64,000 nucleotides of DNA from Fusobacterium sp. (GTDB taxonomy: Bacteria > Fusobacteriota > Fusobacteriia > Fusobacteriales > Fusobacteriaceae), in the NCBI RefSeq assembly GCF_032477075.1, contig NZ_JAWDXO010000002.1, positions 1 through 64,000 of the forward strand, in the 5' to 3' direction. Every line of letters starts with the position of its first letter. The stretch's first letter is position 1. The position numbers and the translations under genes are program-made. This document shows positions 1 through 7,289 of the stretch, piece after piece. Below the pieces are notes generated by a model that was given only the letters and a program-made list of their open reading frames with translations, had not been told where the DNA came from and ran no database searches.

Positions 1-480
1 GTTATTATTGATTATTATACTTTCTATTCCTAATTTCTTCAGTGTCTTTACTGCGTGGACTGTACAGTAGTCAAATTCTATCCCCTGACCTATTCTGATC
101 GGTCCTGAACCTATTACTACAATTTTTCTTCTGTCAGATACTTCTACTTCATCATACTGATCATATGTTGAATAATAATATGAAGATGATGCCTTGAACT
201 CTCCAGCACAAGTGTCTACCATTTTATATACTGGCTCTATGTGAAAATATTTTCTTTTTCTTTCAATATCTTTTTCAGTAACTCCCATTAAAGAAGCTAT
301 TCCTTTATCTGAGAATCCTTTCTTTTTAAGATTTCTTAAATATGTTTCATCTAAATTTTTAAATTCTGTATCTTTTAAAATTTCTTCCTGCTTAACAATC
401 CATTCAATTTTTTCCATAAAGAATTTATCAATTCCTGTTATCTTTTGCAGTTTCTCTTTAATATATCCTCTTCTCAGCAT
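1..480 (-). pseudogene. carB: carB 3' part (carbamoyl-phosphate synthase large subunit), out of frame, runs off window
   Basis: Read from 480 down to the window edge, the frame is open for 160 codons. It encodes the CarB oligomerisation domain and the start of the second ATP-grasp half: MLRRGYIKEKL near the start, then PVYKMVDTCAGEF, then GSGPIRIGQGIEFDYC. These are normal CarB landmarks. It lies in a different frame from the 5' part (458-1624), and no ribosome binding site precedes its first ATG at 480. Against family members recalled from memory, about 50-60 residues between the two parts are missing, beginning at the usual GEVMAIG segment. A deletion of non-triplet length is the simplest reading. 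A split but working carB, as known in some archaea and Aquifex, is less likely because there is no start signal and conserved sequence is lost. Confidence 0.75.
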
Positions 481-1624
481 TTCTGCCACTTGTTGCCATC
501 ATTTTTGTTCCAAGTTTTTTATCAGCTTTTTTGAATTTATCAAATGGCCATTTAGGTATTTTTACAACTATATAATCAAGAGCAGGTTCAAAGCAGGCAA
601 AAGTTTTTCCAGTTACTTCATTCTTTACTTCATCTAGCAGATATCCCAATGATAATCTTGTTGCTACTCTTGCTATTGGATATCCTGTTGCTTTAGAAGC
701 CAGTGCTGACGATCTTGATACTCTTGGATTAATCTCTATTATTGCATATTCAAATGACTTTGGATGGAGAGAAAATTGTACATTGCATCCTCCAATAACC
801 CCTATTTCATTTACTATTTTAATAGCAGAAGTCCTAAGCATTTGATACTCTCTATCAGATAAAGTTTGAGAAGGGGCAACAACTATTGAATCCCCTGTAT
901 GAATCCCTACTGGATCAATATTTTCCATATTACATACTGTAATACAGTTTCCATCTTTATCTCTTATTACTTCATATTCAATTTCTTTCCATCCTAAAAT
1001 GGATTTCTCAATAAGAACCTGCCCTACTCTTGATAAAGCTAACCCTTTCATAAGTATGTCTTCAAGTTCTTTAGGATTATATGCAAATCCACCACCAGTT
1101 CCTCCAAGTGTATATGCAGGTCTTACAACTACTGGATATCCTATTTCTCTTGCTACTTTGAATCCATCTTCAAGATTTTCCACTATTTTACTTTGAATAA
1201 CAGGTTCACTTATTTTTTCCATAGCTTCTCTAAATAGCTCTCTGTCTTCTCCTCTTTTTATAGATTCAATAGGTGTTCCTATTACTTTTACTTCATACTT
1301 TTCAAGAATACCTTTTTCAGATAACTCTACAGCCATATTTAATGCCGTCTGCCCTCCCATTCCTGCAAGAATAGAGTCAGGTCTTTCCTTAGCTATCACC
1401 TTTTCTACGAAATCTGCAGTAATTGGTTCAATATATATTCTGTCAGCTACTGCTTTATCTGTCATTATTGTTGCTGGATTAGAATTGATAAGTACAACTT
1501 CTATTCCCTCTTTTTTCAGTGTTTCACAAGCTTGAGTTCCTGAATAGTCAAACTCTGCTGCCTGTCCTATTATAATTGGTCCTGAACCTATTACTAATGT
1601 TTTCTTTATAGACTTATCTAGCAT
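458..1624 (-). pseudogene. carB: carB 5' part: N-terminal carboxyphosphate half of carbamoyl-phosphate synthase
   Basis: CarB makes carbamoyl phosphate for pyrimidines and arginine from bicarbonate, ATP and ammonia delivered by CarA. These 388 codons cover the first ATP-grasp half: GSGPIIIGQAAEFDYSG near residue 13, GGQTALN near 90, the glycine-rich ATP loop RPAYTLGGTGGGFAYN near 168, and INPRVSRSSALASKATGYP near 298. It reads as normal CarB to about KKLGTKMMAT (residue 375) and then runs into 13 unrelated residues and a stop. Full-length CarB is about 1060-1070 residues. It sits 24 bases after carA and has its own GGAGG-type site. The catalytic features of this half look intact, so the break is recent, a strain lesion, or a sequencing/assembly error. 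Confidence 0.85.
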
Positions 1625-1648
1625 TTTATTCCTCCCTCAAACTTTAAA

Positions 1649-2701
1649 TTAACCTTCTATAACTTGTAAGAAATCATCAAATAAATAATCAGAATCAGAT
1701 GGCCCAGGCCAAGCCTCTGGATGGTACTGTACACACATTATTCTCAATTCACTGCTTTTCATTCCTTCAATAGAATTATCATTCAGGTTTATATGAGTCA
1801 CTTTCATAGCTTCTGGTACATTATCTACAACATAACCATGATTTTGTGATGTTATGAATATTTTATTCTTCTCTAAGTCTTTAACTGGATGGTTGCATCC
1901 TCTATGACCATATTTTAACTTAGTTGTTGATCCCCCTAATGCCCATGCTAAAAGCTGATGTCCTAAACATATTGCAATTATAGGAAGTTTCCCTATTATC
2001 TTTTTTATTTCATTTATTACTCCAGTAAGATCTGCTGGATCTCCAGGTCCATTTGAAAGAAACAATCCATCAAGATCATACTTCATTATCTCTTCAGCAG
2101 TTGTATTCCAAGGGAAAACTACCATATGGCAGTTTCTTTTCTTAAAGCTCCTAAGAATATTTCTTTTGATTCCAAAATCCATTACTCCAATTCTTTTTCC
2201 TGTACCTGATATTTCATAAATTTCTTTTGTACTTACTCTGCTTACAGCATCTTTATTATAAAATCTTTCAAAATGTTTATCTATTTCTTTTTGAGTAAGA
2301 TCCTGAGAAGTGATTATAGCTTTCATAGCTCCTTCTTCTCTTATTATTTTTGTAAGTTGCCTTGTATCTACACCTTTAAATGCTATAACTTTGTTTTGTC
2401 TTAAAAAACCATCCAAAGTCATTTCACATCTGAAATTATTTGGAAGTTTTGCATCTTCTTTAATAACGAACCCTTTTAAATTTATTTTAGAAGATTCCAT
2501 ATCATCTAAATTTATTCCATAATTCCCTATCATGGGATATGTCATCACTACTATCTGTCCATAATAAGAAGGATCTGTTAAAAGTTCCTGATATCCTGTC
2601 ATACCTGTATTAAAAACAAGTTCTCCAACAGTTTCACCTAACTCTCCAAAAATTTTTCCTTCAAAACTCATACCATTTTCAAGAATAAGCTTCCCTTTCA
2701 T
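1649..2701 (-). CDS. carA: carbamoyl-phosphate synthase small subunit (glutaminase)
   Basis: The glutamine amidotransferase subunit releases ammonia from glutamine and channels it to CarB in the cytoplasm. At 350 residues it is of normal CarA length. The N-terminal CarA domain contains NTGMTGYQELLTDPSY near residue 32. The class I amidotransferase domain has the nucleophile in AICLGHQLLAWALGG (Cys near 245) and the His/Glu pair in VQYHPEAWPGPSDSDYLF near the end. The start is supported by AGGAGG seven bases upstream. It is first in the carA-carB operon and directly follows a leader peptide and terminator hairpin, so its expression is probably set by attenuation. Confidence 0.95.
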   Translation of the reverse strand: MKGKLILENGMSFEGKIFGELGETVGELVFNTGMTGYQELLTDPSYYGQIVVMTYPMIGNYGINLDDMESSKINLKGFVIKEDAKLPNNFRCEMTLDGFLRQNKVIAFKGVDTRQLTKIIREEGAMKAIITSQDLTQKEIDKHFERFYNKDAVSRVSTKEIYEISGTGKRIGVMDFGIKRNILRSFKKRNCHMVVFPWNTTAEEIMKYDLDGLFLSNGPGDPADLTGVINEIKKIIGKLPIIAICLGHQLLAWALGGSTTKLKYGHRGCNHPVKDLEKNKIFITSQNHGYVVDNVPEAMKVTHINLNDNSIEGMKSSELRIMCVQYHPEAWPGPSDSDYLFDDFLQVIEG

Positions 2702-2730
2702 TTGACCTCCTATAATTTAAAAGTTTTTCT

Positions 2731-2761
2731 AAAAAAAAAGATATAACATCTTGTCATATCC
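2731..2761 (-). terminator. attenuator terminator in the carA leader
   Basis: On the minus strand this is a hairpin, GATATGACA / loop AGA / TGTTATATC (nine pairs, one G-U), followed by nine T. It ends 30 bases before the carA start and begins five bases after the leader-peptide stop. The next gene upstream is divergent, so the hairpin cannot be that gene's terminator. It is therefore placed to decide read-through into carA. Confidence 0.85.
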
Positions 2762-2765
2762 TTTT

Positions 2766-2891
2766 TTAAGATAAATATATATGAATTAATTTTAAAGACA
2801 ATATTCCTATAAAAATTTTAAAAATAAATGTAAAAGAATTGAAAATAGAATAATTTATCTGCTTTAATAATAAAATTTTTATTCCTTCCAT
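2766..2891 (-). CDS. 41-codon leader peptide of the carAB attenuator
   Basis: A short open frame, MEGIKILLLKQINYS... ending ...KLIHIYLS, starts with ATG at 2891 behind a perfect AGGAGG (2898-2904) and stops at 2766-2768, five bases before the terminator stem. The coding RNA is very U-rich (many Ile, Phe and Leu codons). No arginine codon cluster is present. The layout copies the E. coli pyrBI leader (44 codons), where low UTP makes RNA polymerase pause in U-rich sequence so that a close-following ribosome masks the terminator. That mechanism is known from E. coli; its use here is inference. I know of no named homologue of this peptide. Confidence 0.75.
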   Translation of the reverse strand: MEGIKILLLKQINYSIFNSFTFIFKIFIGILSLKLIHIYLS

Positions 2892-2919
2892 TCTTTTACC
2901 TCCTTTTTTACTAAAAGTA

Positions 2920-2948
2920 AGTATATCTATTTTTTCAAATTATGTCAA
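2920..2948 (-). promoter_or_regulatory. carA promoter
   Basis: TTGACA (2943-2948) and TATACT (2920-2925) are separated by 17 bases on the minus strand. Initiation near 2913 would give a 5' end only a few bases before the leader-peptide ribosome binding site and an attenuated transcript of roughly 180 bases. Confidence 0.75.
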
Positions 2949-3044
2949 GAATTTTTTAATAATACCTATTTTAATTTTTTTACTTTTTTGTTTATATGTT
3001 CTTTATAAAATATAAAAATAATATAATTTTTTTAGCTTCTTGTA

Positions 3045-3073
3045 TTGACTATTGTTCATTTATGTGATAATAA
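3045..3073 (+). promoter_or_regulatory. promoter of the GrdX / EAL-like pair
   Basis: TTGACT at 3045-3050 is followed after 17 bases by TAATAA (3068-3073), overlapping GATAAT. It lies about 20 bases before the grdX-like gene and is divergent from the carA promoter. The -10 match is moderate. Confidence 0.45.
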
Positions 3074-3091
3074 AATAGCGGGAGGTGTATC

Positions 3092-3475
3092 ATGGATTTT
3101 ATAATTATAACTAATAACAATAAAGTTTATAATTTTTACAAAGAAACAAATGATGTTTTTTATTTTCAAAAAAAAGATTTCTTAGATCTTTTAGAGATAG
3201 TGAAAGAAGAAATATATAAAGGTCATAAACTTCTTTCTGACCCTATCATGTATAATCTAGAAAATTCTGAGAATCCATATAAGTCTATTGCTGTTTCTAA
3301 AAATATTTTTTCAGACAATGGAACTCAGAAAAAATTAATAGATGGAGTAATCAGTATAGCTAAAAAAATTCCAAACAGAAAAAACTTTTCTGAATTTTCT
3401 GAAAATATTTTAGAAGAATTCAGATTTATTGATTTAAATCTCTTAACTGATGGAACTAAATCTTTTAGTTATTAA
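3092..3475 (+). CDS. GrdX-family protein
   Basis: A small soluble protein of 127 residues. The start MDFIIITNNNKVYNFY and the middle IYKGHKLLSDPI followed by NPYKSIAVSK match the GrdX pattern (a TNN start, a GHKLL.P motif and a PYKSI motif). GrdX proteins are known from clostridial glycine/sarcosine/betaine reductase clusters, where their function is not established; no reductase gene is present here. GGGAGG precedes the ATG. The EAL-like gene follows after 17 bases, so the two probably form one unit. Those reductases contain selenoproteins, which fits with the selenoprotein candidate nearby but does not prove a link. Confidence 0.7.
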   Translation: MDFIIITNNNKVYNFYKETNDVFYFQKKDFLDLLEIVKEEIYKGHKLLSDPIMYNLENSENPYKSIAVSKNIFSDNGTQKKLIDGVISIAKKIPNRKNFSEFSENILEEFRFIDLNLLTDGTKSFSY

Positions 3476-3492
3476 TTATTCGGAGGTGGACT

Positions 3493-4164
3493 GTGGTTCA
3501 ATTTTATTTTAAAAGAATTCTTGAAAAAATAAATTTTAATTTCATTCCTGTTTTTAGTTTGGAAGATGATTCTATTTATGGTTACAAAATCATAAAAGAT
3601 TTTTCTATAATAGGATTTAATGATAAAGATCTTATGTATCAAATGGCTTTTGAAGATGATACATTTGAAACTCTAGTTTTAAAACTTCTTGAAAAATCAT
3701 TTCAAATGGCCATTGAAAACAATTATAATGACAAGAAGCTTTTTTATACTCTAAGATTGAATTATGTCCTAGACAATAGTATATTCTTTGATAGAATTCA
3801 TACATTGATATCCTCTCTCAAATTTAATGAAAATAATATTATTTTTGATATAAAAGGAATAACAGATTGGGAAAAATTTTACAAAGAAACTAAAAATTGT
3901 AATTTTAAATATCTTAAACTCAATAAAGAAGATAGAGGTATACCAATAAATTTAAATGTAGTTGCTCAGGAAAAACCAGAACTTATTGAAATTAGAGATA
4001 TTCAAAATTTTTTACTCATAAAAGAATATATAGATAATAACATCAAAATAATTTTTAATACAAATACTGACCTTTCTTTAACAAAAGAAGAATTAAAAAA
4101 AATAGGAGTAGACTACTATTATTATTTTAATAAAAATAAACAATTTGATGAAACTGAATTATAA
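3493..4164 (+). CDS. degenerate EAL-like domain protein
   Basis: The start is GTG at 3493, behind GGAGGTGG. The 223 residues resemble an EAL (c-di-GMP phosphodiesterase) fold: FIPVFSLEDDSIYGYK at residue 17 sits where EAL proteins have YQPI...IxGYEAL; TLRLNYVLDNSIFFDRI lines up with the VNLS..L.D..F segment; IIFDIKG replaces LEITE; and FKYLKLNK replaces D.LKID. The EAL glutamate, the DDFG motif and other metal ligands are absent, so catalysis is unlikely. There is no signal peptide or membrane segment. A binding or scaffold role is inference. The pairing with GrdX suggests joint work. Confidence 0.5.
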   Translation: MVQFYFKRILEKINFNFIPVFSLEDDSIYGYKIIKDFSIIGFNDKDLMYQMAFEDDTFETLVLKLLEKSFQMAIENNYNDKKLFYTLRLNYVLDNSIFFDRIHTLISSLKFNENNIIFDIKGITDWEKFYKETKNCNFKYLKLNKEDRGIPINLNVVAQEKPELIEIRDIQNFLLIKEYIDNNIKIIFNTNTDLSLTKEELKKIGVDYYYYFNKNKQFDETEL

Positions 4165-4172
4165 AATAAAAG

Positions 4173-4220
4173 AACCTGATTCAAATACTATACTTTAGTA
4201 ATTGTTAAATCAGGTTTTTT
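4173..4220. terminator. bidirectional terminator between convergent genes
   Basis: AACCTGATT (4173-4181) pairs with AATCAGGTT (4208-4216), with an A-rich 5' flank and a T-run on the plus side. It serves the EAL-like gene and the convergent acyltransferase fusion. Confidence 0.8.
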
Positions 4221-4222
4221 AG

Positions 4223-6685
4223 CTATTTTTTATCTTCTATCCAATGTTCAAGGTTTTCTTTTGTTTTCTCTACGATTTCATCATAAGTTAATTTTTCTGG
4301 TAAAATTCTATTAAAGAACTTAATTTTTATTTTAGAAGCTTTAGGAAACTTCTTATTAGCTGGAAATGCTTCAAAAGCTCCTTTTATTCCAAATGGAATA
4401 ACTGGTATATTCATTTCCTTAGCTAAAATAGCAAATGCTTTTTTAAATTCCAGCATCTTTCCATCTCTTGTTCTTGCTCCTTCTGGAAATATAACAACAC
4501 TTTTACCACTTCTCAATACTTTAGCCATTGTCTGAAGTACTTCTCCAAGATTTTTATTAATATCCACAAGAATAACATTTGAATTTTCCCCAAGTTTTCT
4601 CATATACCCTTTAGAAAAATGCTTTACTTTTGCAAGATAATATATATTTTTAAGTAATCTTGTTGGAACTGAATGGTTAAATATAAAAGCATCTAAAAAA
4701 CTTTGATGATTTCCAGCATAAATAACTGGCTCTGATGTCAGATTTTCCAACCCACTTTTTTGTATTCTTAAATATAACTTAAAAGGAAGCCATGTAAAAA
4801 ATTTCCCAATTATTGTTATTATATTTGATTTAGGTAAATCAGCCTCTACATCTTTATTTAAATAATCTTTCCAATTAATTTCTTCTATCTTTTCATCACT
4901 TCTATTTTCTTTTACAAATTCAGCTAGTTTTTCTACAGTTGAATTATCAAGAATTATATTCTCTGCTCCTTTCACTCCAAAATTACTCTCTAAATAAGTC
5001 AAGAGCTCTACCATATCTAAAGAATCCATTCCTAAATCAAGTTCTATATGAGCTGTTGGAGATACTGGTTTATTTTTAGCTTTTATTAAATAATCTTTTA
5101 TAAAAATGTACTCTTCATACTTTGGTTCTTCTATTTGAAGACTTTCTGTCTCCCTCTTCTTTAACATATCAGATATCATAAATCTTCTTATTTTACCTAT
5201 TTTGGTTTTAGGCATTTCTTCCTGCACAATTCTTATATCAAGTATTTTTCTATAGTTTGGTACTTTTCCATTGTATGAATCAATGACTCCCCATTTTAAT
5301 GTTTCTTTTATATTAGTTACTTTTTCATCATATATTTTTTGAAAGTTAGGATATATAACTGCTGTAAGCACAGAATCTATTTCTGCTATAACTATTTCTT
5401 GAATGAGATTTGTTTTATTCATTATTTGTTGTTCTATCTCAATTGGATTAATATTTTTTCCATTTGATAAAACAATCATTTCTTTTTTTCTTCCAGTTAC
5501 ATATAGGAAATCATCTTTTATTTCACCTAAATCTCCTGTATGTATCCATCCCTCACTATCAATTGTTTCAGCAGTTTCTTCTGGCTTATTGTAATATCCT
5601 TTCATTACATTTCTGCCTCTAGCAACAATCTCTCCATCAGCTGCTATTTTTGCTTCTATTCCTGGAAGTATTCTTCCTGCTGATCCTGGTCTTATCTCAT
5701 TTAATGGTGTAAATGAAATCATTGGAGAAGTTTCAGTCATTCCATATCCTTCACACACTTTTAATCCAAGTGTAAGAAAATCTCTTGAAACTCTTGGATC
5801 AAGTTTCGACCCCCCTGATACAAAAAATCTTACATTTCCTCCAAAATTATCGTGTACCTTTTTAAATACTTTCTTACTAAAAGATATACTGTCTATTTTT
5901 TCACATAATTTAAAAATAAATTTAGTTATTTTTCCTGCATTTATTTTCTCCATTATCTTTTGATGAAGCATTTCCCATAGTCTTGGTACTCCTATCATCA
6001 TGGTTACTTTATAAGTCTGAAAAGCATCTATCATAGCCTGAGAAGACATTTCTTTAAGAAATATAATTGTAGCTCCTTTAGCTAAAGGAACAACTCCTGA
6101 TCCCAACAATGGAAATATATGATGCATTGGAAGAAGTGCTAGAACAATGTCCTCTTTAATAAACATTTTATATTTATCTAATCCTTCTATATTAACAAGT
6201 ATATTATCAAATTTCAACATTACTCCCTTAGGTTTTCCAGTAGTTCCTGAAGTATACAACATTAAGGCTATATCTTCTGGTTCTGGTGAATTGAGAATAA
6301 GTTCATCTGTTATTTCATAATCTTTAACATCGTCTACAATTACTATTTCTAAATCTTTTCCAACTATCTCTAAAGCTTTTTTTACATTTGAAAGATTATT
6401 ATGTGAAGTGTAAATATATTTTGAATCAGAATCTTCTATATAATAAACAAGTTCATCTCCTGATAAACTTGAATCAAGACATACACATGTTCCTGATTTG
6501 TCCCAAACTCCTAAAAATGAATAAAGAAATTCTGGTCTGTTTTCCATATAGATAATAACCCTGTCTTCCTTTTCTATCAAAACCTGTGAAGAAAAAATCT
6601 TAGCTTTTATTATCATTTCTTTGTAGCTTATATTTCTTCCTTCATATATTATTGCTGTCTTATTATAATCTTTTACAAATTCCAA
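4223..6685 (-). CDS. three-domain acyl-AMP ligase / acyl carrier / acyltransferase fusion (first copy)
   Basis: This 820-residue fusion probably activates a fatty acid and transfers it to a lysophospholipid or glycerol phosphate at the membrane. Residues about 1-510 form an AMP-dependent acyl synthetase with LMLYTSGTTGKPKGVML near 140, GYGMTETSP near 315 and TGRKKEM near 405. A carrier-protein domain follows, with the phosphopantetheine serine in LDLGMDSLDMVEL near 555. The last 200 residues are a PlsC-type acyltransferase with GNHQSFLDAF near 665 and FPEGARTRDGKM near 740. Domain content resembles Aas (2-acyl-GPE acyltransferase/acyl-ACP synthetase), but the order is ligase first and a carrier domain is built in. 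The start is TTG at 6685 behind AGGGGG. A second copy lies at 8558-11056. Confidence 0.85.
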   Translation of the reverse strand: MEFVKDYNKTAIIYEGRNISYKEMIIKAKIFSSQVLIEKEDRVIIYMENRPEFLYSFLGVWDKSGTCVCLDSSLSGDELVYYIEDSDSKYIYTSHNNLSNVKKALEIVGKDLEIVIVDDVKDYEITDELILNSPEPEDIALMLYTSGTTGKPKGVMLKFDNILVNIEGLDKYKMFIKEDIVLALLPMHHIFPLLGSGVVPLAKGATIIFLKEMSSQAMIDAFQTYKVTMMIGVPRLWEMLHQKIMEKINAGKITKFIFKLCEKIDSISFSKKVFKKVHDNFGGNVRFFVSGGSKLDPRVSRDFLTLGLKVCEGYGMTETSPMISFTPLNEIRPGSAGRILPGIEAKIAADGEIVARGRNVMKGYYNKPEETAETIDSEGWIHTGDLGEIKDDFLYVTGRKKEMIVLSNGKNINPIEIEQQIMNKTNLIQEIVIAEIDSVLTAVIYPNFQKIYDEKVTNIKETLKWGVIDSYNGKVPNYRKILDIRIVQEEMPKTKIGKIRRFMISDMLKKRETESLQIEEPKYEEYIFIKDYLIKAKNKPVSPTAHIELDLGMDSLDMVELLTYLESNFGVKGAENIILDNSTVEKLAEFVKENRSDEKIEEINWKDYLNKDVEADLPKSNIITIIGKFFTWLPFKLYLRIQKSGLENLTSEPVIYAGNHQSFLDAFIFNHSVPTRLLKNIYYLAKVKHFSKGYMRKLGENSNVILVDINKNLGEVLQTMAKVLRSGKSVVIFPEGARTRDGKMLEFKKAFAILAKEMNIPVIPFGIKGAFEAFPANKKFPKASKIKIKFFNRILPEKLTYDEIVEKTKENLEHWIEDKK

Positions 6686-6773
6686 CTTATCCCCCTAAAT
6701 ATTTTAATCATTTAGTATAATTATAACATATTTTATAATTTTAGACAATTAAAACAGTACACCCATATATATT

Positions 6774-7076
6774 CTAAACATATGTTATTTCAATATTTAA
6801 AATCATTATTTTACTAAAAACACTGAATAATGAACTTATTCTTATTTCTTTTACATTTTTTAAATACTCTGGAATAAACACTTTTATTCCTTCTATATCT
6901 TTTATAATGTATTTTATCTCCCTTTGTGAAACATTAACTATATCTCTTATGAATTCACCCTGAATTACATCTTGGCAACCTGCTCATCCAAAGCTTTGTA
7001 TCTCTTTTTTTAGAATTATTCCATTAAAATTATTTTTCTTCATATACTTCAAAACTTTTTCTTTTATTTCTATCAA
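6774..7076 (-). CDS. predicted selenoprotein with in-frame UGA (HesB-like small protein)
   Basis: Starting at TTG 7076, six bases after GGAG, the frame reads MIEIKEKVLKYMKKNN..., reaches TGA at 6984-6986 as codon 31 (context SFG-U-AGCQDV) and continues open for 69 more codons (GIKVFIPEYLKNV and onward) to TAG at 6774-6776. This gives 100 residues. The sequence on both sides of the TGA is coherent, and a SECIS-like hairpin follows at the right distance. TGA is used as a true stop elsewhere in the window (28645-28647), so Trp recoding is not the explanation. The protein pattern, a short fold with a Gly-U-x-Gly motif, recalls the HesB/IscA-like small selenoproteins of clostridia; this family call is tentative. 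No selA, selB, selC or selD is in the window. The alternative is a gene killed by a nonsense mutation. Confidence 0.7.
6949..6970 (-). promoter_or_regulatory. bacterial SECIS-like hairpin in the coding region
   Basis: In the RNA, AUG(U)AAUUCA pairs with UGAAUUCAU around a GGG loop: nine pairs with a single bulged U. The loop begins 23 bases after the UGA. Bacterial SECIS elements (E. coli fdhF type) lie directly after the UGA, have a loop about 16-37 bases away containing G, and carry a bulged U; all three hold here. Confidence 0.65.
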
Positions 7077-7289
7077 CTTTTTCTCCTTTCTAAAATTAAT
7101 ATTTTCTTAAATTTTATCATATTTTTGTATTAATTCAATATAAAGAATTTTTATAAAAAACATCATGTAAAAATTTTTTTTTATTTTTTAAATATATAAA
7201 ATTTTATCTTCCAAATAAATGGTTTACATATTTTTAAATATGTATTATAATTAACTGTTAATACTTTAATAACTTTAAAGGAGAATGTG

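Noticed and set aside
440..520. Programmed ribosomal frameshift joining the two carB parts
   Set aside because: A frameshift alone would not remove the conserved stretch of about 50-60 residues, and no slippery sequence with a stimulatory structure is seen at the junction.
999..1196. Plus-strand open frame inside carB, and many similar frames opposite real genes (for example 13863-14390, 58984-59502, 63224-63577)
   Set aside because: They lie wholly antisense to strongly supported genes, lack ribosome binding sites and have low-complexity Ser/Pro/Leu or Phe-rich composition.
2780..2900. PyrR-binding loop before carA
   Set aside because: The leader instead holds a translated frame with AGGAGG running up to the terminator, and I could not find a PyrR-type anti-antiterminator stem-loop.
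6984..6986. TGA read as tryptophan (alternative genetic code)
   Set aside because: The EamA transporter ends with TGA at 28645-28647 and the whole window otherwise uses ordinary Trp TGG codons.
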